Source: Candidatus Desulfarcum epimagneticum | Lineage (GTDB): Bacteria; Desulfobacterota; Desulfobacteria; Desulfobacterales; CR-1 | Direction: 5' to 3' | DNA length: 64,000 bases | Assembly (NCBI GenBank): GCA_900659855.1 | Contig: CAACVI010000003.1 | Location: 1 to 64,000 of the forward strand | In this document: piece after piece, positions 41,720 through 51,356 of the stretch | Layout: every line of letters starts with the position of its first letter | Numbering within the stretch: position 1 is the first letter of the stretch | Translations under genes and position numbers: made by a program | Notes under the pieces: generated by a model | Told to the model about the DNA's origin: nothing | The model's database searches: none | What the model saw: only the letters and a program-made list of their open reading frames with translations

Positions 41720-42973
41720 TTACCAACCGATCCATTCATTGGCCCATTTCTGAGGCCAGCGGCTTTTGAGATCCACTGCCTTTAAAATCTGAAATTTGCC
41801 GTTTTTGATTTCATAAATGGGAACCTTTCCGGCGACCCGGTGGTCGGTCGCGGTGAAGGTGACCGGGGCGGTTCCGATGCCCAGCTCGAAATCCGTCATG
41901 GTTTCAAACCCGTTTTTCAAAATGTTCTCGCCGCTCAAATCCCCGGCTTTGTCGGCTCTTTTAAGGGCCTCCCACAGGATCAGAACCGCGCCCCATCCCT
42001 GCACGGTCCGGACCAGGCGTTTCTCGACGGGAACACCGGGATTGTACTTTTTGGCGTACGCCATGATGTTGTCCATCATGGGGATACCTTTTTCGCCGAA
42101 GAAGGCGCACACGGTGGCGCCCATGACCCCTTCAGAGGCCTTTCCGGCCAGCCTCGGCAGGTTTTCGTCAAATCCCCAGTTGTTGACGATGTGCGACGCG
42201 CCGAGCCCCAGGGCGTAGGAGTCCCGCAGGGTGGCGGCCACGGACATGGTGGTGTTGCCGTGCCAGATGAGATCGGGTTTGAAGTCCTTCATGGCCAGCA
42301 CCTGGCTCTTGGTGTCGATGGCGAAAAGGGACACGTCCTGGTCCGGGCCGACTTCAAATCCCAGTATTTTGGCCTGGTCCTTGATGGCCTTGATGGGCGC
42401 GCTGCAGTAGGGAGAAGCGAACATGTAGGAGCACTGGAACCGGGGTTTTCTTTTCCCGAAATCCTTGTGCTTGGGCCATTTTTTGTCCACCCACGCGGTG
42501 ATGGCGGCCCGGGCGTTGGTGGAGTAATCCGTGGCGAAAAACAGGTTGTAGGGCGTTTTTTTGGGATCGGTCAAATGCCCGGAGTATGACGCGGACACAT
42601 AGGGCATCTTGTCCTTGGTCACCGTGGGGGAAAGGGCCTCGGTGTCCCCGGTGCCCCAGCCCAGGACCGCCACGCATTTCAGACGCTTAAACAGCTTGTA
42701 TTTGGTAAGGGCCTCGGGCACACGATAGCCATAGTCAAACTGGTAGAGTTTGATCTTTTTGCCGTTGACCCCGCCGTTGTCATTGACATAGTGAATGGCC
42801 TCGGCGATGCCCAGGGCGTAATCCTTTCCGACATCCGAAGTCGCGCCGGTCATGTCGTTGAGCGCCCCGACGTTGATCTTGCCCGCCGCGACGGACATGG
42901 AAGAGAATCCCGCGACCAGAAGCGCCGCAAGCAGGCACACAGACAATCTTGAGCATATCTTTTTCAAACGCAT
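41720..42973 (-). CDS. Periplasmic substrate-binding protein of the liv-type importer
   Basis: 417 residues with a Sec signal peptide (LSVCLLAALLVAGFSSMSVAA). The mature part is a type I periplasmic binding protein (INVGALNDMTGATSDVG ... GIAEAIHYVNDNGGVNGKKI). Such proteins in operons with an acyl-CoA synthetase typically bind carboxylic or aromatic acids rather than branched-chain amino acids; the substrate is not readable here. Confidence 0.9.
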   Translation of the reverse strand: MRLKKICSRLSVCLLAALLVAGFSSMSVAAGKINVGALNDMTGATSDVGKDYALGIAEAIHYVNDNGGVNGKKIKLYQFDYGYRVPEALTKYKLFKRLKCVAVLGWGTGDTEALSPTVTKDKMPYVSASYSGHLTDPKKTPYNLFFATDYSTNARAAITAWVDKKWPKHKDFGKRKPRFQCSYMFASPYCSAPIKAIKDQAKILGFEVGPDQDVSLFAIDTKSQVLAMKDFKPDLIWHGNTTMSVAATLRDSYALGLGASHIVNNWGFDENLPRLAGKASEGVMGATVCAFFGEKGIPMMDNIMAYAKKYNPGVPVEKRLVRTVQGWGAVLILWEALKRADKAGDLSGENILKNGFETMTDFELGIGTAPVTFTATDHRVAGKVPIYEIKNGKFQILKAVDLKSRWPQKWANEWIGW

Positions 42974-43085
42974 AAGCTACTCCCCCTTTTCTAAAACGAC
43001 TGGATAAAAAATCTTTGTTAAACAAAAGTGTTTCCGTCGAATGACTGGGTCCACCACCTCCTTTGACAGATTAAACGCGGGCCGG

Positions 43086-44186
43086 CTAATACGAAAACGG
43101 CCAGAGATTGAAATAGTTTTTGGCCTGCCACCATCTGTACGCCAGGCCGTTGGGCTCAAATATCATGAAGGCGCATATGGCCAGTCCGAACACCGCCTCC
43201 TTGATGAACAGGAAGTCCATGAGCAGCTTGGGAAATGTGTCGGCCAGGGGAAGCACCGCCAGCTGGAGGGCCTCCATCACCACCACCATGAACACGGAGC
43301 CGAACACGGCCCCGTGAATGGAGCCCACGCCGCCGATGAGAATCACGCCCACCAGCCACAGGGATCTAAACCAGGGAAAATGCTCGGGGCTGATGGCCGC
43401 CAGGTTGCTGATCCAGAAAGAGCCCGCGATTCCGCCGATGAATCCAGCCACAAAAAAGGCCATGAGCTTGTATTTGATCACGTTGATGCCCATGACCTCG
43501 GCGGAAATATCGTTGTCCCGTATGGCCACCCAGGCCCGCCCCGCCTTGGAGCGCAGCAGGTTGGCCACAATGGCGCAGAAGACAATCACCAGCACAATCA
43601 TCATGAGATAGACCTTCAAATCGCTGTCGATGGCCCAGGGGCCTATCTTAATGGTGCCCGGGGGAAGGGAGAACGCCTGTCCCCGGCCCCCGATCTGGCT
43701 GATATACTGGGTGATGATAAAATCCACGGTGATAAACTGGGCCGCCATGGTGGTTAAAATCAGGTAAAAACCCTTTACCCTGGCCGACGGGAGACCGAAA
43801 AGGACGCTCCATACCCCGGCCACGGTGGCCGCCGCAATCATGCTCAGGGGATAGGCCAGGCCCCATTCAACCATGAAGGCGGGCCAGGGAAATTCAAGAA
43901 TGAGCAGCGTGCTGGTGTATGCCCCCACAGCCAGAAAAGCCGCGTGCCCCAGAGTCACCTGACCGCAAAAGCCGATAAGGAGCTGAACTCCCAGCGCGCC
44001 CAGTATGGTGTAGCCCACTGAATTGAAGATGCTCAGCACATATGAATCGGCAAAAAAGGGAATGACAAAAAAGAGGATGGCCAGCAACAGGATCATTTTG
44101 GCCTTGATAAATTTGGTCTGCCACCAGGCATTATCCTGGACATAATCCTGATGATAGACGCTGCATGGAAGAAATGTCGTGGACAT
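43086..44186 (-). CDS. livM: ABC importer permease LivM-like
   Basis: 366 residues, about nine membrane helices. The family EAA-like loop and FCGQVTLGHAAFLAVGAY are LivM signatures. Also has the R-V-K-G-F-Y-L-I-L-T motif. Forms the membrane channel with LivH. Longer N-terminus than usual (about 40 residues before helix 1). Confidence 0.92.
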   Translation of the reverse strand: MSTTFLPCSVYHQDYVQDNAWWQTKFIKAKMILLLAILFFVIPFFADSYVLSIFNSVGYTILGALGVQLLIGFCGQVTLGHAAFLAVGAYTSTLLILEFPWPAFMVEWGLAYPLSMIAAATVAGVWSVLFGLPSARVKGFYLILTTMAAQFITVDFIITQYISQIGGRGQAFSLPPGTIKIGPWAIDSDLKVYLMMIVLVIVFCAIVANLLRSKAGRAWVAIRDNDISAEVMGINVIKYKLMAFFVAGFIGGIAGSFWISNLAAISPEHFPWFRSLWLVGVILIGGVGSIHGAVFGSVFMVVVMEALQLAVLPLADTFPKLLMDFLFIKEAVFGLAICAFMIFEPNGLAYRWWQAKNYFNLWPFSY

Positions 44187-44243
44187 AAATATTGACTCCG
44201 TATTGTTATGGTATGATGTTTTTTAATCCGGGCTCAAAGCGCG

Positions 44244-45128
44244 TCACACCCGCTCGATGCGCTCCCATCCCCACAGGCCGTGGGGTTTAAAAAGCAGGAA
44301 TATGGCCATAAAAACAAAGGGGGCGATCTCCTTCACCCCCCCGGGGACATACCGGTCCAGATAGGCGCCCGTGAGGTTTTGAAGCACCCCGATGGCAATG
44401 CCGCCCACAATGGCGCCCGGAACCGAATTGAGGCCCCCGAGCACCACCACCGGCAGAACCAGCAGGCCCAGGTAGCCCACCGATATGTTCAGCCCGTTGA
44501 TGTTGCCCAGAAGCGTGCCGCCCACCCCGGCGGCCATGAAGGCGATGGCCCACGCGGCGGCGTAAACAAAACGCGCGCTCACCCCCACGGATAAAGCCGC
44601 CATCTCGTCATCCGCCGTGGCCTGCATGGCCAGGCCCCATCGCGTGTATTTAAAAAAGGACACGAATATCACCAGGAGAAGAAGGGAGGCCACAAAGCTC
44701 CACATGTACACCTGGCCGATGACGATGGATCCCAGACGGATGGGCTCAATGGCGAAAACCGGGGGATCAAAGACCCGGGTGTCGGTGCCCCATATGAATT
44801 CCAGGGTTCCCTTGAAAAAAAATGAAAGACCCACCGTGACCATGATGACGGTCAAAACAGGCTGTCCAATCAGCTTGTCTAAAAAAATCCGTTCAGTCAA
44901 AATTCCCAGGATGAATCCGATAATCAGCGAGAATAAAAGAGAAAGCAGGAACGGGACGCCCATGGAATAAAAACTCAAAGACACATAGGCGCCGATGAGG
45001 GTCATTTCCCCCATGGCCAGGTTCAGCACCCCGGAGCATTTATAGATTAGCACCCATCCAAGGGCCACGAGGGCGTATATGCCCCCCACCATAATCCCTG
45101 TGGTCACCGCCATTAAAAAAAGTTCCAT
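44244..45128 (-). CDS. livH: ABC importer permease LivH-like
   Basis: 294 residues, about eight membrane helices. Start motif GIYALVALGWVLIYKCSGVLNLAMGE is split by family-conserved GG/AL residues; GLVLPVVVLGG region and the C-terminal G-L-W-G close the match. 24 bp after the acyl-CoA synthetase gene. Confidence 0.93.
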   Translation of the reverse strand: MELFLMAVTTGIMVGGIYALVALGWVLIYKCSGVLNLAMGEMTLIGAYVSLSFYSMGVPFLLSLLFSLIIGFILGILTERIFLDKLIGQPVLTVIMVTVGLSFFFKGTLEFIWGTDTRVFDPPVFAIEPIRLGSIVIGQVYMWSFVASLLLLVIFVSFFKYTRWGLAMQATADDEMAALSVGVSARFVYAAAWAIAFMAAGVGGTLLGNINGLNISVGYLGLLVLPVVVLGGLNSVPGAIVGGIAIGVLQNLTGAYLDRYVPGGVKEIAPFVFMAIFLLFKPHGLWGWERIERV

Positions 45129-45152
45129 ATTGTGTGTCTCCTAAGGGTTGTT

Positions 45153-47093
45153 TTACACTGTGATGATTCTCATATCGGTCTTGATATGGGCGCTGTGTCC
45201 GTCCTCGTACTTGATCCGGGTGTCGATGTGAACGGTGTCCACGTCGGAATAAAGGGCCTTGATGATGTCTTCGTACCGTTTCTCCACAAAGGCCCGGCGA
45301 AGCTTCCGGGTCCGGGTCAGCTCGTCGTCGTCGGCGTCCAGCTCCTTGTAAAGGTTGGTGAATTTGACCACCTTTGCCGCGTCGGGAAGGTCCTTGTTGG
45401 CGTCCCGGATCTGTTTGGCCACCAGATCGTACACCTCTTTTTTCTGGGACAGCTCGGGATAGCTGGTGTAATTGAGTTTTTTGTCGTCGGCCCATTTGCC
45501 CACCACCGCGTAGTCGATGCACAAAACGGCGGTGATATAATCCTTCCGGTCGCCGATGACCCATGAGTCCTTGATATAGGGGCTGAACTTGAGGCGGGTC
45601 TCTAAGTACTGGGGCGAAAACGGCCGGCCGTCCTGCAAAGTGAACACGTCCTTGGTCCGGTCAAACACCACCAGGTGGCCGTCGTCGTCCATAAATCCCT
45701 TGTCGTCGGAATACAGCCACCCGTCCTGGATGGCCTTTTTCGTGGCCTCGGGATTTTTGTAGTACCCCAGAAACACCGACGAGCTTTTGGTGATGATCTC
45801 CCCGTCGTCGGTGATCTTGATCTCGGTGCCGGGAATGGGATGGCCCACGGTGTCGAATTTGATGTCGCCGGTCCGGTGAACCACCGAAATTCCGGCCACT
45901 TCGGTCTGGCCGTAAATCTGTTTGAGGTTCACGCCCAGGGCGTGAAAGAAGCGGAAGTGATCGGGCCCCATGGCCGCGCCGCCCGTGTAGGCGTTTCTCA
46001 CCCGGGAAAGGCCCAGGTGGTCTTTGAGTTTCTTTTGAACCAGGGCGTAGGCCAGCCAGTCCAGAACTTTCCAGAAAAACGGCACCGGTTTTTTGTCAAA
46101 TTTGAGGTTGGCCACGCGGTAGCCGATTTTGGTGGAAAGCTCGTAGAATTTGCGCTTGATCCAGGTGGCGTCCAGGTATTTGACCTGAACCTTCCGGGTC
46201 ATCTCCTCATACATCCGGGGGGGCGCGAACATGACGTGGGGACCGATTTCCCGGATATTTTCCGGGACGGTTCCGGCCTGTTCGGGAAAATTGATGGTGT
46301 AGCCGATCTGAAGCCCGCAGGATATGGACATCATCTGCTCCCCGATCCAGGCGAAAGGAAGGTAGGAGACATAATCGTCCGTGTCCCGGCACGGGTCCAC
46401 GTCCATCAGATGTCTGCCCATGGTAAGCATGTTGTTGTGGGACAAAAGCGCGCCCTTGGGCAAAGACGTGGTGCCCGACGTGTAAAACAAAAGCGCCACC
46501 TCTTCGCCTTTTCCCCTGTTCACCATTTCTTCAAACAAATCCGGCTGCTCACCGTCGAGTTTTCTGCCCATCTCCCGAACTTCGTCAAGGCTGACGAGAT
46601 AGTCCTCGTCGTAATTGCGCATCCCCTTGGGATCGTCCCATATAATCTTTTCCAGTTTCGGACACTCCTTGAAAATGGACATGGCCTTGTCCACCTCCTC
46701 CTGGCCTTCGCCGAACAGAAACTTGGTGTCCGAATGATCCAGTATATATTTCACTTCGTCGATGAGACAATCCTGAAACAGCCACACGCCGATGCCGCCG
46801 GCGCAAAGGGCCGCCATCTCCGCCCACAGACCCTCGGGCCGGTTGTCCCCGATCATGGAAACCTTGTCCCCTTTTTCCAGACCCAGACTCAAAAGACCCA
46901 GCGAGATATATTTGACATTTTCGTAGTATTGCTCCCAGGTGATGGGGCGCCATATTCCAAACTCTTTTTCCCGCATGGCCACCCGGTCCCGGCCGTATTT
47001 CAGGGCCTGTCCGTGAAACAGCTTGGGAATGGTGAGATCGCCGTCAATCGCCGCTTCGCTTCCATTGCCATTGTTTTTATCTTCTTGTCGCAT
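45153..47093 (-). CDS. Long-chain acyl-CoA synthetase in a liv-type operon
   Basis: 646 residues. ANL enzyme with ATP loop YTSGTTSLPKGALLSHNN, QIYGQTE, Y-S-D-D-K-G-F and D-R-T-K-D motifs; C-terminus L-T-R-T-R-K-L-R-R as in long-chain fatty acyl-CoA ligases of this size class. It overlaps livG by 17 bp. Coupling import by the ABC system to immediate CoA activation in the cytoplasm is the likely role. Confidence 0.9.
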   Translation of the reverse strand: MRQEDKNNGNGSEAAIDGDLTIPKLFHGQALKYGRDRVAMREKEFGIWRPITWEQYYENVKYISLGLLSLGLEKGDKVSMIGDNRPEGLWAEMAALCAGGIGVWLFQDCLIDEVKYILDHSDTKFLFGEGQEEVDKAMSIFKECPKLEKIIWDDPKGMRNYDEDYLVSLDEVREMGRKLDGEQPDLFEEMVNRGKGEEVALLFYTSGTTSLPKGALLSHNNMLTMGRHLMDVDPCRDTDDYVSYLPFAWIGEQMMSISCGLQIGYTINFPEQAGTVPENIREIGPHVMFAPPRMYEEMTRKVQVKYLDATWIKRKFYELSTKIGYRVANLKFDKKPVPFFWKVLDWLAYALVQKKLKDHLGLSRVRNAYTGGAAMGPDHFRFFHALGVNLKQIYGQTEVAGISVVHRTGDIKFDTVGHPIPGTEIKITDDGEIITKSSSVFLGYYKNPEATKKAIQDGWLYSDDKGFMDDDGHLVVFDRTKDVFTLQDGRPFSPQYLETRLKFSPYIKDSWVIGDRKDYITAVLCIDYAVVGKWADDKKLNYTSYPELSQKKEVYDLVAKQIRDANKDLPDAAKVVKFTNLYKELDADDDELTRTRKLRRAFVEKRYEDIIKALYSDVDTVHIDTRIKYEDGHSAHIKTDMRIITV

Positions 47094-47943
47094 ATAAGTC
47101 CTCTTCTCCGAGATATGCCTTGATCACATCCGGATTTTCCTGGACCTCCGCCGGAGGGCCGTCCATGATCATGTTGCCGAAATTTAAAACAAACACATTG
47201 TCGGAAAGATCCATAACCACTCCCATGTCATGCTCCACCAGCAGACACGTGACCTTCCAGCGCTTCTCTTCATTGATATCGAGTATGAACCGGGCCATGT
47301 CTTCCACCTCTTCCAGATTGAGGCCGGCCAGCGGCTCATCGAGTATGAGAAGGTCCGGCTCCAGGGCCAGGGCGCGACCCAGCTCCACTCGTTTCTGCAG
47401 GCCGTAGGGAAGCCGCCCCACCGGCTGATGCCGGATCTGCTCGATTTCCAGAAGATCGATGATCTCCTCTTCGATAAAGGCCCGGTGCTGTTTCTCCTCC
47501 GCAGAGGTTTTCCCCAAGTACCAGGCCCCGCTTAACACGCCCGATTTGTAATGGATGTGCCGGCCCAGGCGGATATTGTCCAGAACCGTCATGCCGCCGA
47601 ACACCTCCACCTTCTGAAAGGTCCGGGCCATTCCCAGCTTCGCCCGTTCATGGGGTTTGAGGTGATTGATTTTTTCGCCTTTGAACCGGATCGTCCCCAA
47701 CTGGGGGCGATAAAGGCCGTTGACGCAGTTCATCATCACCGTTTTTCCGGCGCCGTTGGGTCCGATCACGGAATGAATTTCGCCCTTTTTGATCTTCAGG
47801 CTGATTCCCGCGATCGCTTTGACCTCCCCAAAAGACATATGAACGTCGTCAAGCTCCAGCAAGGTCTCTTTGTTTTTGGACTCGTTTGATTCAATCAATG
47901 TTTTTAAGTCTCCTCCACGAATTGGGTCCACATCGATGGTCAT
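47077..47943 (-). CDS. livG: Branched-chain-type ABC importer ATPase LivG
   Basis: 288 residues. Walker A GPNGAGKT, LivG-specific N-H-L-K-P-H-E-R-A and A-R-T-F-Q-K loops, Walker B LLILDEPLAGLN and the H-D-M switch. The ATG at 47943 is listed; an internal TTG twelve bases after GGAGGA (about residue 16, LIESNE) is an equally plausible start. Confidence 0.92.
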   Translation of the reverse strand: MTIDVDPIRGGDLKTLIESNESKNKETLLELDDVHMSFGEVKAIAGISLKIKKGEIHSVIGPNGAGKTVMMNCVNGLYRPQLGTIRFKGEKINHLKPHERAKLGMARTFQKVEVFGGMTVLDNIRLGRHIHYKSGVLSGAWYLGKTSAEEKQHRAFIEEEIIDLLEIEQIRHQPVGRLPYGLQKRVELGRALALEPDLLILDEPLAGLNLEEVEDMARFILDINEEKRWKVTCLLVEHDMGVVMDLSDNVFVLNFGNMIMDGPPAEVQENPDVIKAYLGEEDLYATRR

Positions 47944-47964
47944 TTTCGCTCATTTTAACTTCGA

Positions 47965-47993
47965 ACCATACACAATCTATGCGCGACAATCAA
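47965..47993 (-). promoter_or_regulatory. Promoter of the liv operon
   Basis: Minus strand TTGATT (47993-47988), 17-base spacer, TATGGT (47970-47965), about 20 bases before livG. Confidence 0.6.
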
Positions 47994-48060
47994 GGGAAAA
48001 ATCATTTTCTTTTTGTGAACGCCGTTCCTCTCCATCGCGTCCCCCGCCGCGGGATCACGG

Positions 48061-48711
48061 TCACAGAATCACGATTTTTTTCACCTCCTCGAGGATTTCA
48101 GCCGGATCGTCCAGGACCCGGAGCATCTTGAGATCCTCGGGGCTGATGTTGCCCGCTTCCAGCATGCGGGACTCAATCCATTCTTTGAGCCCGGACCAGT
48201 AGGCCGACCCCGCCAGGATCACGGGCAGGGGTTTGATCCGGTGGGTCTGGATGAGGGTCGCCGCCTCGAACAGCTCGTCTAAGGTCCCGAATCCCCCGGG
48301 CATGATGATATAGGCGGCGGCGTATTTGATAAACATCACCTTCCGGATGAAAAAATAATTAAAATTGATCTGTTTGTTGGCGTATGAATTGGGCGCCTGC
48401 TCAAAGGGCAGAATAATGTTGAGCCCCACGGATTTCCCCCCGGCCTCGGCGGCGCCCTTGTTGGCGGCCTCCATGACGCCCCCGCCGCCGCCGGTGATCA
48501 CCGAAAAACCGTTTTCGGCGAAAAGGCCCGCGACCTCCTCGGCCTTCTGGTACACCGGGTCGCCGGGTTTTGTCCGGGCCGACCCGAATATAGAAACGGC
48601 CTTTCCCACATCGCGCATGGATTCGATCCCCTCCACAAACTCGCCCATGATCCTGAACATGCGCCACGATTCCTCCAGCTGAAAATCATCAATCAGAAAC
48701 TGTCTGTCCAT
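48061..48711 (-). CDS. LOG family (TIGR00730) protein
   Basis: 216 residues. GGGGGVMEAANKGA and the PGGFGTLDELFE motif match the lysine-decarboxylase-like 'LOG' family, many members of which hydrolyse nucleotide 5'-monophosphates and release cytokinins or bases. Active-site Arg and Glu are kept. Short distance from the kinase gene (55 bp). Confidence 0.9.
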   Translation of the reverse strand: MDRQFLIDDFQLEESWRMFRIMGEFVEGIESMRDVGKAVSIFGSARTKPGDPVYQKAEEVAGLFAENGFSVITGGGGGVMEAANKGAAEAGGKSVGLNIILPFEQAPNSYANKQINFNYFFIRKVMFIKYAAAYIIMPGGFGTLDELFEAATLIQTHRIKPLPVILAGSAYWSGLKEWIESRMLEAGNISPEDLKMLRVLDDPAEILEEVKKIVIL

Positions 48712-48766
48712 TCGATCCGTTCTCCTTGCCCGTCCCGTTTTTTTACGGGCGCGCCTTTTTCGGGTT

Positions 48767-49696
48767 TTAATCGGATGTCAAAAGGGGCGCGAAAACCCGG
48801 AAGGTCGATCCTTTCCCAGGCGCGCTTTCGATATCGATTGTCATTTTGAACTCCTTTGCGATGGCGGCCACCATAAAAAGCCCTAGGCCGGTCCCCTCTT
48901 CCATTTTCCGGGTGGTGAAAAACGACTCCATGCATCTTTCCCGGGTTTTTTCGTCCATGCCCACGCCGTTGTCCGTCACTTCCAGAACCGCCGTTTTTCC
49001 TTCCCGGTCCGGGAACAGCCTGACGGCGATTTTCTTTTCCCCGGTTTTTTCCAGAACCGAAAACCGGGCGTTGGACAAAAGATTGACCACCACCTGGGAA
49101 AATTTCTGGGGGTCGGCCCGGACCATGAGGGCGTCGCCGGAAAAATCCAGGGTCAGGTCCACGCCGTCCTCTTTAAAGGTTTTTTTAAAAAACGAGGCGG
49201 CCAGGGCCGCGGGGTCCCGGAGATCCGAGGCGGCCGGGGAATCGGCGTTGTCGCGCGCGAAGGCGTGCATGCCCTCGATGACGGCCGAGGCCCGGTCCGT
49301 CTGGGCCAGAATTTTTCGGGCCCAGGCCGCCGGACGCTCCCATGGGCCGTCGCCCTCTCCGGGCCCGGCTTCGGCCCTTTGAGACACATATTCTTCCAGT
49401 CCGGAGGCGGCGGCGCGGATGATGGAAAGGGGCTGGTTGATTTCATGGGCGATCCCCACAGCCATCTCTCCCATGGCCGCCAGGCGGCTCTGGCGGGTGA
49501 GCCGGTCCCACCTGTCCATGATCTCCCGCTGGGACCGGATGATCTCAAGGCGCTCCCGCGCGTCTCTTTCGGCCTTTTTCCGCTCGGCGCTCTCCCGCCT
49601 CAGCGCCTCGTTGGCTTTCTCAAGACCCCGGATCCTTTTCCGGATTTCTTTATCCAGGCCCCTGCGGCGCGGACGGAAATCAAATTTTTCACCCAT
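48767..49696 (-). CDS. Cytoplasmic sensor histidine kinase
   Basis: 309 residues. Coiled coil (about 10-75, RKRIRGLEKANEALRRE...), HisKA with the phospho-acceptor in GIAHEINQPL, then HATPase with N-box LLSNARFSV, G1 DNGVGMD, and G2 GTGLGLF. No membrane helix, PAS or GAF domain is seen, so the coiled coil or a partner must carry the signal. No response regulator is adjacent. Confidence 0.92.
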   Translation of the reverse strand: MGEKFDFRPRRRGLDKEIRKRIRGLEKANEALRRESAERKKAERDARERLEIIRSQREIMDRWDRLTRQSRLAAMGEMAVGIAHEINQPLSIIRAAASGLEEYVSQRAEAGPGEGDGPWERPAAWARKILAQTDRASAVIEGMHAFARDNADSPAASDLRDPAALAASFFKKTFKEDGVDLTLDFSGDALMVRADPQKFSQVVVNLLSNARFSVLEKTGEKKIAVRLFPDREGKTAVLEVTDNGVGMDEKTRERCMESFFTTRKMEEGTGLGLFMVAAIAKEFKMTIDIESAPGKGSTFRVFAPLLTSD

Positions 49697-51356
49697 TTTT
49701 TTTCAAGCCGTTTGTTTTTGAATGCCCATCCCCTGTCTCCCGGTCCAGCGCCATGCGGCACGCCGCCGCGAAATCCTCGGGATAATGGCCGCTGATCCAT
49801 CTCAACTGCCCCTCGCTGAAGGCCCCGGGAGACCAGGGAAGGCGGGGGAAAAACGAATACATCAAACGCTGGGTCTTGTCCGGGGCGCCGAAGGGTTTGG
49901 ACGCCTCGCTCACGGTGATCATCGAGGCCCCCAGCCCGGACAGGGCCCTGGCCGCCATCAGGATGCCACGGTCCAGGGACCGGCGGGTTTCCGGGCCGGC
50001 CTCCAGGATGTTTCCCGCCGGTTTTTTGGCCATGAGCAACAGCTCCCACTGGGAGGTCTGGGCCTTGGGGGCGAACAGAATCGCCTCCCCGTCCTCCCAC
50101 GCCGCCAGGCGGTCGGGCAGGTCCCCTCGCCCGTCCGCGCGCCGGTTTTCGGACACGGCCTGAAGAAAGGCACCGAAAAAATCCCGGCCGTGGGCCTTTT
50201 CGTAGTCCCTTGAAAAATCCGCGATCAAATCTCCCCAGGCGTAAGGGGAAAAATTCCCCTCCCCTTCCATGGACGATTCGATCCTGGAGGGAACCAGGGC
50301 GAACTGCTGGTGAATCTGCTGATGGGAGGCGTGAAGCCGGTATCCGGACGGGGAAAAATCAAATCCCAGGTTCCAGCCCCAAAGGGTCCGGTCAAAGCCC
50401 GGACGCCGCCCCCCATCGGCGCGCATGGCGTCCAGGATTCTCAGGCGCAGGGACTCGATTTCGTCTTCCGACAAAAGGCGCCGGACCGCCGGCGGATCAA
50501 TCCCCCACTCTTCGGCCACGCGAAGATAGGTCCGCTGGCAGTAAAGCGTCCGCATCCCCGAGACATCGGCCAAAGACAGGTCCCGGGCCCGGTACCTCAC
50601 CGAGTCCCGGGCCATGTTGGCGGCGTAATGGCCCCAGGGAATGTAGCTGTTTCGCCTCAAATATTCCAGGACATGGCTCTTTCCGGTCTTATCCGAATAT
50701 TCCCCCACGATTTCGCTTCCGCCCTGGACCCCGGGGTTTAATACCATGGCCCATTTGTAGTCGTCGGGCAGAAAGGGGTTGTTGGAAACGGTCTCAAACA
50801 GGTCCCCGCGTCTGATCCGGGGGCGGCCCTGTTCCTCGAACTCAAGGCCGGTGGGACGCCCGGTCCGGGGATCAAAGACCATCCCGCAGGCGCGCCGGGC
50901 CAGAAGCGTCAGCTCGTCGGGGTCCCGGGACGTGGCGGCGGCGGCCAGAAGAAGCGGCTCCGGCATATCCAGAAAGAGCCGCCGGGCCTCGCGGTCGTCC
51001 ATGCCTTTTTCCCGGGTCCATTTCCGAAGGATCTCAAGGGTCGAGGGGCCCGGGGACGGCGCCTCAATCCGGATGGCGCCCGGGTCTTTGGCCTTTTCAT
51101 CGGCGGCGGACCGGATCACGTAGCTCGTTCCCCTGAAGGGAAAGGCGTTGGGCGTCTCCAGTATGACGCTTCCTTCGGGCTCATCCACCGGGCCCGGGGG
51201 GAAGTTGGCCCGGCTTTTCACCGCGGACCCGTCCCCCAGGCGCCCGATCCCGGGGATGTCGTCGGACACGCGCATGTTTTGGGCGCGAAACCGGGGCCGG
51301 TGGACGCCCCAGGTGAATGTTCCGGATGGGTGGACGCAGCTTTTGATGAGGGTCAT
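49689..51356 (-). CDS. Uncharacterised 555-residue protein, possible HIT/GalT-like fold
   Basis: 555 residues, no signal or membrane segment. I do not recognise the family. A His-rich stretch LHASHQQIHQQF (about residues 355-366) followed by a distal QWELLLMAKKPAGNIL and LMAARALSGLGASM faintly recalls the catalytic and C-terminal parts of HIT-superfamily nucleotidyl transferases such as GalT. That is a weak inference. The gene overlaps its neighbours by 4 and 8 bp, so it is co-translated with YihY and the kinase. Confidence 0.7.
   Translation of the reverse strand: MTLIKSCVHPSGTFTWGVHRPRFRAQNMRVSDDIPGIGRLGDGSAVKSRANFPPGPVDEPEGSVILETPNAFPFRGTSYVIRSAADEKAKDPGAIRIEAPSPGPSTLEILRKWTREKGMDDREARRLFLDMPEPLLLAAAATSRDPDELTLLARRACGMVFDPRTGRPTGLEFEEQGRPRIRRGDLFETVSNNPFLPDDYKWAMVLNPGVQGGSEIVGEYSDKTGKSHVLEYLRRNSYIPWGHYAANMARDSVRYRARDLSLADVSGMRTLYCQRTYLRVAEEWGIDPPAVRRLLSEDEIESLRLRILDAMRADGGRRPGFDRTLWGWNLGFDFSPSGYRLHASHQQIHQQFALVPSRIESSMEGEGNFSPYAWGDLIADFSRDYEKAHGRDFFGAFLQAVSENRRADGRGDLPDRLAAWEDGEAILFAPKAQTSQWELLLMAKKPAGNILEAGPETRRSLDRGILMAARALSGLGASMITVSEASKPFGAPDKTQRLMYSFFPRLPWSPGAFSEGQLRWISGHYPEDFAAACRMALDRETGDGHSKTNGLKKNG

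Noticed and set aside
45675-47123. 482-codon plus-strand frame antisense to the acyl-CoA synthetase
   Set aside because: Synthetase motifs on minus are unambiguous.
48101-48711. Lysine decarboxylase annotation for the LOG protein
   Set aside because: The PGGFGTLDE motif marks the LOG family; the old decarboxylase label is a known misannotation.
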